Below are positions 60,468-64,000 of a stretch of 64,000 nt of DNA, in pieces. The notes beneath the pieces were generated by a model. That model had not been told where the DNA came from. It was given only the letters and a program-made list of their open reading frames with translations, and searched no databases. The stretch comes from Scenedesmus sp. ARA3 (Eukaryota; Chlorophyta; Chlorophyceae; Sphaeropleales; Scenedesmaceae): assembly GCA_004335835.1 (NCBI GenBank), contig RWJK01001973.1, positions 1 through 64,000 of the forward strand. The letters run 5' to 3'. The translations under genes and the position numbers were made by a program. How positions within the stretch are numbered: position 1 is the stretch's first letter; each line of letters starts with the position of its first letter.

Positions 60468-62279
60468 GCTGACCTTCACCCAGAAATGCCGATCATTGTC
60501 CCTATTCCGGAGTAGAGGGGGAGGAGAGGGGGATAACTCGCTGAACTGGAACTGAGACAGGGACCTGAACTTGCTCTTGTCTCACAGCTAGCACCTGCCC
60601 CCAAGGTGCTTGAAACTTGAGTGCCTGAATGGCATCCTCTTTTGTGCTGCAGCAGTTGGTTAACCGAATACAGAATCAACTCTGTCACTGTGGGTCGCAC
60701 TTGGCCTTCGCCCTTTCCGAACAAACCTTGACGTCTGCCGCAGAGGTCACGCTGAGGACCAAATGTGACTTGAGCTTCAACATAGTCAGCTGTCAAGTCT
60801 GAGTCATGCACTGCCCAGGCTTTGGTAATCAGCTTTAGTTGTAGCTGCCCCTCATTTGTGGGCAGCTTACTTGTAAAAAGGCAAAGTCTAGACAAACCAC
60901 TTGTTACGTCCAGGCTAAATCTGATGCACCTGCACTTGCACCCCTGGCAAGTCATGCAGTCCAGGCAAGGTCCAAACGAGGTCCAGGCGAGGTCCAGGTG
61001 ATAGCAGGTCTACTAAACACTTCCGCACTTCCAACAGGTCTAGGCTGATCAGCGCGTGCCACACTCTGGCCACACCATGATTCCAGGCCAGCAGTGGACA
61101 CTGCCCACTGCAAGCGGGGCATGCTGCAAGACGCCGCAACCCGGCGCGGCGCTGGCAGTGCTACAATCAGGCACTCTTGCCGCAGTGCCGCTGACAGTGC
61201 TACAATCAGGCACTCTTGCCGCAGTGACTGCAGGTAATTGCATGACCGGTTCAAGCCCGCTGCAGTGACTGTTGCAGCGTCATGCAACAAACTCACTGCG
61301 CGCAGAGTCGACCCATTCCGACTGTGAATGCAAACCCAGCGGAATCGACCCAACTGTACGCAGCTGGTGGCTGTTTGTGTCTTTCCCTAAAACACGTCAG
61401 CATCTAGTCCTGCTGAATGAACAGGGTTCTTATAGTCATGCACAATCATCCTGTATAGCCTGTGGCTGTGCAACAGCCTGCAGCAGATGCCTTCAAGCCC
61501 GTTTCAGCAGCATTTACAGCCTGGGAAGCTGCCAGCCTGGCGGGCCTGAGGCCCCACTCCGACTCTGATGATGTCCAGCATGTGACCACCGGTGATATGA
61601 CAGGGCTATGCAGCCCAGTAACCAATGTTGATCAACTGACGGATCCTGGACACATGCAGGTATATGCAGTGCAGTATCTACTACTATCGGGCTCAAGCCC
61701 TAGGAGGCCAGCTGGTGACCACGGCTAGTTATCAGCCGTTTGAATGAAAATGACTGATTGCGCTCGTGGCTAAAAGAAGCTTCGGCGGATAGATAACCAG
61801 TAGGTGTCTCTGCCGCTACTGATCTGTAGCGGACTGCATTGCCATTGGCCACGGCTGAGCAACATTGGGCCGACTACTGTGGCACAAAGGACGAGAAAAG
61901 CGGGATGCCTACATGCACCTGTAGCATTGCATTGTAACTGCTAGTGCTCAGCTAGCATAATCTCAGCACATACGGAGTGTGCGAAGCTGCTCTCGAGTGG
62001 CCAGAAGCTGGTCATCAAAGTCAAGCAGGAGTCTGACCAGGGTTGTGGACCGGTGAGACCCGGGCCGTGACCTGCAGCACGAGAACTCCTGTCACCGCCG
62101 TCAAAGAATTTGTTGACGCAGGTACTTTGCTTGCGTATGTATTCTGCAAGCGGTGTGTGAGCGTTGTTGGTGCGCAGGCGAATCAACGCTGCTGCTCACA
62201 AAGTCAGCGTGTGATTTTCCGTAACTGCTTTTAGTTTTTGACTATTATCCACCGTCTGATTGTTGCTCCACAGTTCTCA
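60468..62279. other. Intergenic, tandem repeats only
   Basis: No exon recognised. It holds three 11-base AGGTCCA-type units at 60968-61000 and a 39-base-period duplication at 61156-61226. Confidence 0.45.
61156..61226. repeat. 32-bp direct repeat with 39-bp period
   Basis: CAGTGCTACAATCAGGCACT and the following CTTGCCGCAGTG occur at 61156-61187 and again at 61195-61226 without change. Confidence 0.9.
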
Positions 62280-63928
62280 ATGGCCGCAGTCGGCCTTCGG
62301 AGCAGCAGCAGCAGCAGGCCAGCTCTTGCTAGCACGGGCACCAGATCGCGGCTGCCGCGTTTGGCAAGCTCACCTTACCAACAGCTGCGGCCAGCAAGGC
62401 TAGCTCCCAGGTGTGCCCTTGGTGCTGGTGCCGAGAAAGGTGCTCGGAAGACAACCCAGGTTGAGGCACGGTAATGTAAACGCGCTGGCTTGCATTTTGC
62501 AGGCGCATTATATTGTCAGCAGCCACCGAGGATGCCGAGCAAGCGCCAGAGGCACCTGCAGTGGTCACAGAGGTGCGTCCACGTGCCTGCGCGGGGGTGA
62601 GAGCGCTCTGCAGGTGGCTCAGCTGCTGCTGACACACGCATTGAATGCAGGTGCCAACGCCAGCGGCCAACTCAGTCCAGCAGATACGTGAAGCACGTCT
62701 GCAGCCCCTGAAATTTGCCCTGCAAGATGCCATTGCGCTGCACACAAAGGCAACTGGGGTCAGGGAGGCACTGGAGGCAGAGGTAAGGCATGCACATGCA
62801 GCCATCTGCAAAACTGTGCTTGGTGGGCAGGTGTTGTGCATGCAAGCTGCGGCAGCTGTACTGCTGATGCAGCTGCTGGTGTCTGGCGCAGCTGCTGCTG
62901 CTGCTGCCACTGCAGCCGACATTAGGGTTGTGCAGCGCAACCAGGTTTGCAAGCAAGTCATGTCGCTGTGTTGGATATGCACAATATTTGTACACGGCAG
63001 GGCAGCCATGCCAACCCAGTGGCAGCAGCAGTGGTGCTGGCGTGCAGCAGCCTGACCACTGCCAGCTGCAGCGGCGCCCTGCCTGGCTGTTGCTTGTGCA
63101 TCAAGCTGGTGCACCCACCACAAGAAGATGGGAACGGCATTGACCACACATGTAACACGATCACACGGACTGTGTGCTGCTGCGCAGGTGTGTGCGCTGT
63201 TTGAGCGCGTCATCAATGCAGAGGGCTCAGATGTCGACCTGGACCAGGTGGCAGCAGCAGCAATGGAGGCAGTGGAGGGCGCTGTGCGGGATGAGGTTGA
63301 GGCAGCCACAGTGCTGTCTGCAACAAAAGATGCCCTGGCAAAGACTCTGCAGGACCTGCAAGCGCTTGATGGCGAGTCAGCAGCTGCACGCGTGGCGGAG
63401 ATCTCCAGTGCGCTGGCAAGCACCGACACGCCAGCAGCAGCATTAGCATCCATGGACGGCAGCAGCAGCAGCAGCAAGGCGCCCAGCCCTGCTGCCGATG
63501 CAATTCAGCTGTTGGATAGCCTGACGGCTGCCGGCGCTGCTGCCGCAACTGCCGGCGGTGCCGCAGCAACTGGCGCCGCGCTCCTGCAGTCAGTAGATGC
63601 GCCCAGCAGCAGCAACGGCAGCGGCGGCCAGGCAGCCGCTGCAGCAGCTCCTGTAGTGGTGCTGGCTGACAGCCCTGCCAAAGTAGCTGAGGCAGCAAAG
63701 AAAGCTCAGTTGGAGAAGGCCAAGGCCAAGCTGCTAAAGCTGGGTAGCGCTGCTGTGGCTGTTGGGCTGGCGTATGCCTTCCTGCAGACAGCAGCTGGCC
63801 AGGTGAGGCGAGCGCAACTTGATGCAGTGGAATGCTCAGCAGCAGCAGCAGTGGCGGCATCAGCGGCAGCACGAATTCAGCATGACAGTGCCATGACAGC
63901 GCTAAAGCTAAGACACAAGCGAACATGA
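62280..63928 (+). CDS. Plastid-targeted protein with C-terminal membrane segment (hypothetical)
   Basis: Exons 62280-62470, 62503-62572, 62651-62782 and 63188-63928 join in phase to 377 aa; a phase-0 donor (CAG|GTGAGG) at 63802 suggests that the last exon may instead end there, with the gene continuing past the window. The N-terminus (MAAVGLRSSSSSRPALASTG...RLAPRCALGAGA) is a typical Ser/Arg/Ala-rich algal plastid transit peptide. Next come a short acidic linker, a helical region (QQIREARLQPLKFALQDAIA, VCALFERVINAEGSDVDLDQ, AVRDEVEAATVLSATKDALA), an Ala/Ser-rich low-complexity stretch, a Lys-rich helix (KVAEAAKKAQLEKAKAKLLK) and a membrane segment (LGSAAVAVGLAYAFLQTAAG). The coiled-coil plus C-terminal TM layout suggests a membrane-anchored stromal or thylakoid protein. 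No family recognised. The second intron is 78 bases and the first only 32. Confidence 0.6.
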
Positions 63929-64000
63929 CGCCGGCAGAACCACAAGTTTTGCTTGTTGCGAGGGGTGACTGCTCAACTGACGCGACTGCATGCACCTGTT

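Noticed and set aside
62329..63477. 382-codon minus-strand frame
   Set aside because: Runs across exons and introns of the plus-strand plastid protein, is Ala/Ser/Cys-rich and lacks motifs.

Overview
This window is nuclear DNA from a eukaryote, most likely a chlorophycean green alga of the Scenedesmus/Tetradesmus/Selenastraceae type. The evidence is GC-rich DNA full of short introns (mostly GTGAG/GTGCG...CAG), pervasive CTG/CAG triplet arrays giving poly-Q, poly-A and poly-S tracts, TGTAA poly(A) signals, plastid proteins of cyanobacterial descent (CtpA, EF-P), and a flagellar radial spoke protein. All gene models were spliced by eye: each junction was checked for GT/GC..AG and for phase, and homology comes from recognising motifs, not from searches.

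Layout. 68-3161 (+) PP2C phosphatase, its 5' end outside the window. 4085-6998 (+) pinin-like splicing factor. 8318-10391 (-) plastid-type elongation factor P. 11015-12800 (+) methionine-R-sulfoxide reductase B. 13248-15349 (+) radial spoke protein RSP9. 16080-19060 and 22482-24563 (+) two DUF1769-like paralogues separated by a 3.4-kb gene-poor stretch. 26289-28821 (+) F-box protein. 29448-32746 (+) tubulin-tyrosine-ligase-like protein with a signal peptide. 33854-34608 (-) small signal-peptide/one-TM protein. 35945-36973 (-) unknown protein. 37732-40550 (-) serine racemase/threonine dehydratase-type PLP enzyme. 40716-43582 (-) INO80-subunit-B-like protein. 44450-47731 (+) carboxyl-terminal processing protease CtpA, with a 99-base assembly gap in one intron. 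48633-49364 (+) small one-TM protein. 51781-58579 (-) very large AP2-domain protein. 59858-60467 (+) 61-residue Cys-rich protein with a TATA box. 62280-63928 (+) plastid-targeted membrane protein that may continue past the window.

The genes do not form a pathway; this is an ordinary gene neighbourhood with mixed strands. Several act in the plastid (EF-P, CtpA, probably MsrB and the last gene), several in the nucleus (pinin, INO80B-like, AP2, F-box), and one in the axoneme.

The most notable signals are architectural. Several genes carry decayed or in-frame copies of an exon/intron junction inside a neighbouring intron. CTG arrays on the sense strand sit directly upstream of many 3' splice sites, while exons carry CAG on the sense strand. 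Unusual proteins include a >2000-residue AP2 protein with an unrecognised N-terminal module, a secretory TTL-like protein, and two small spliced genes in otherwise empty stretches.
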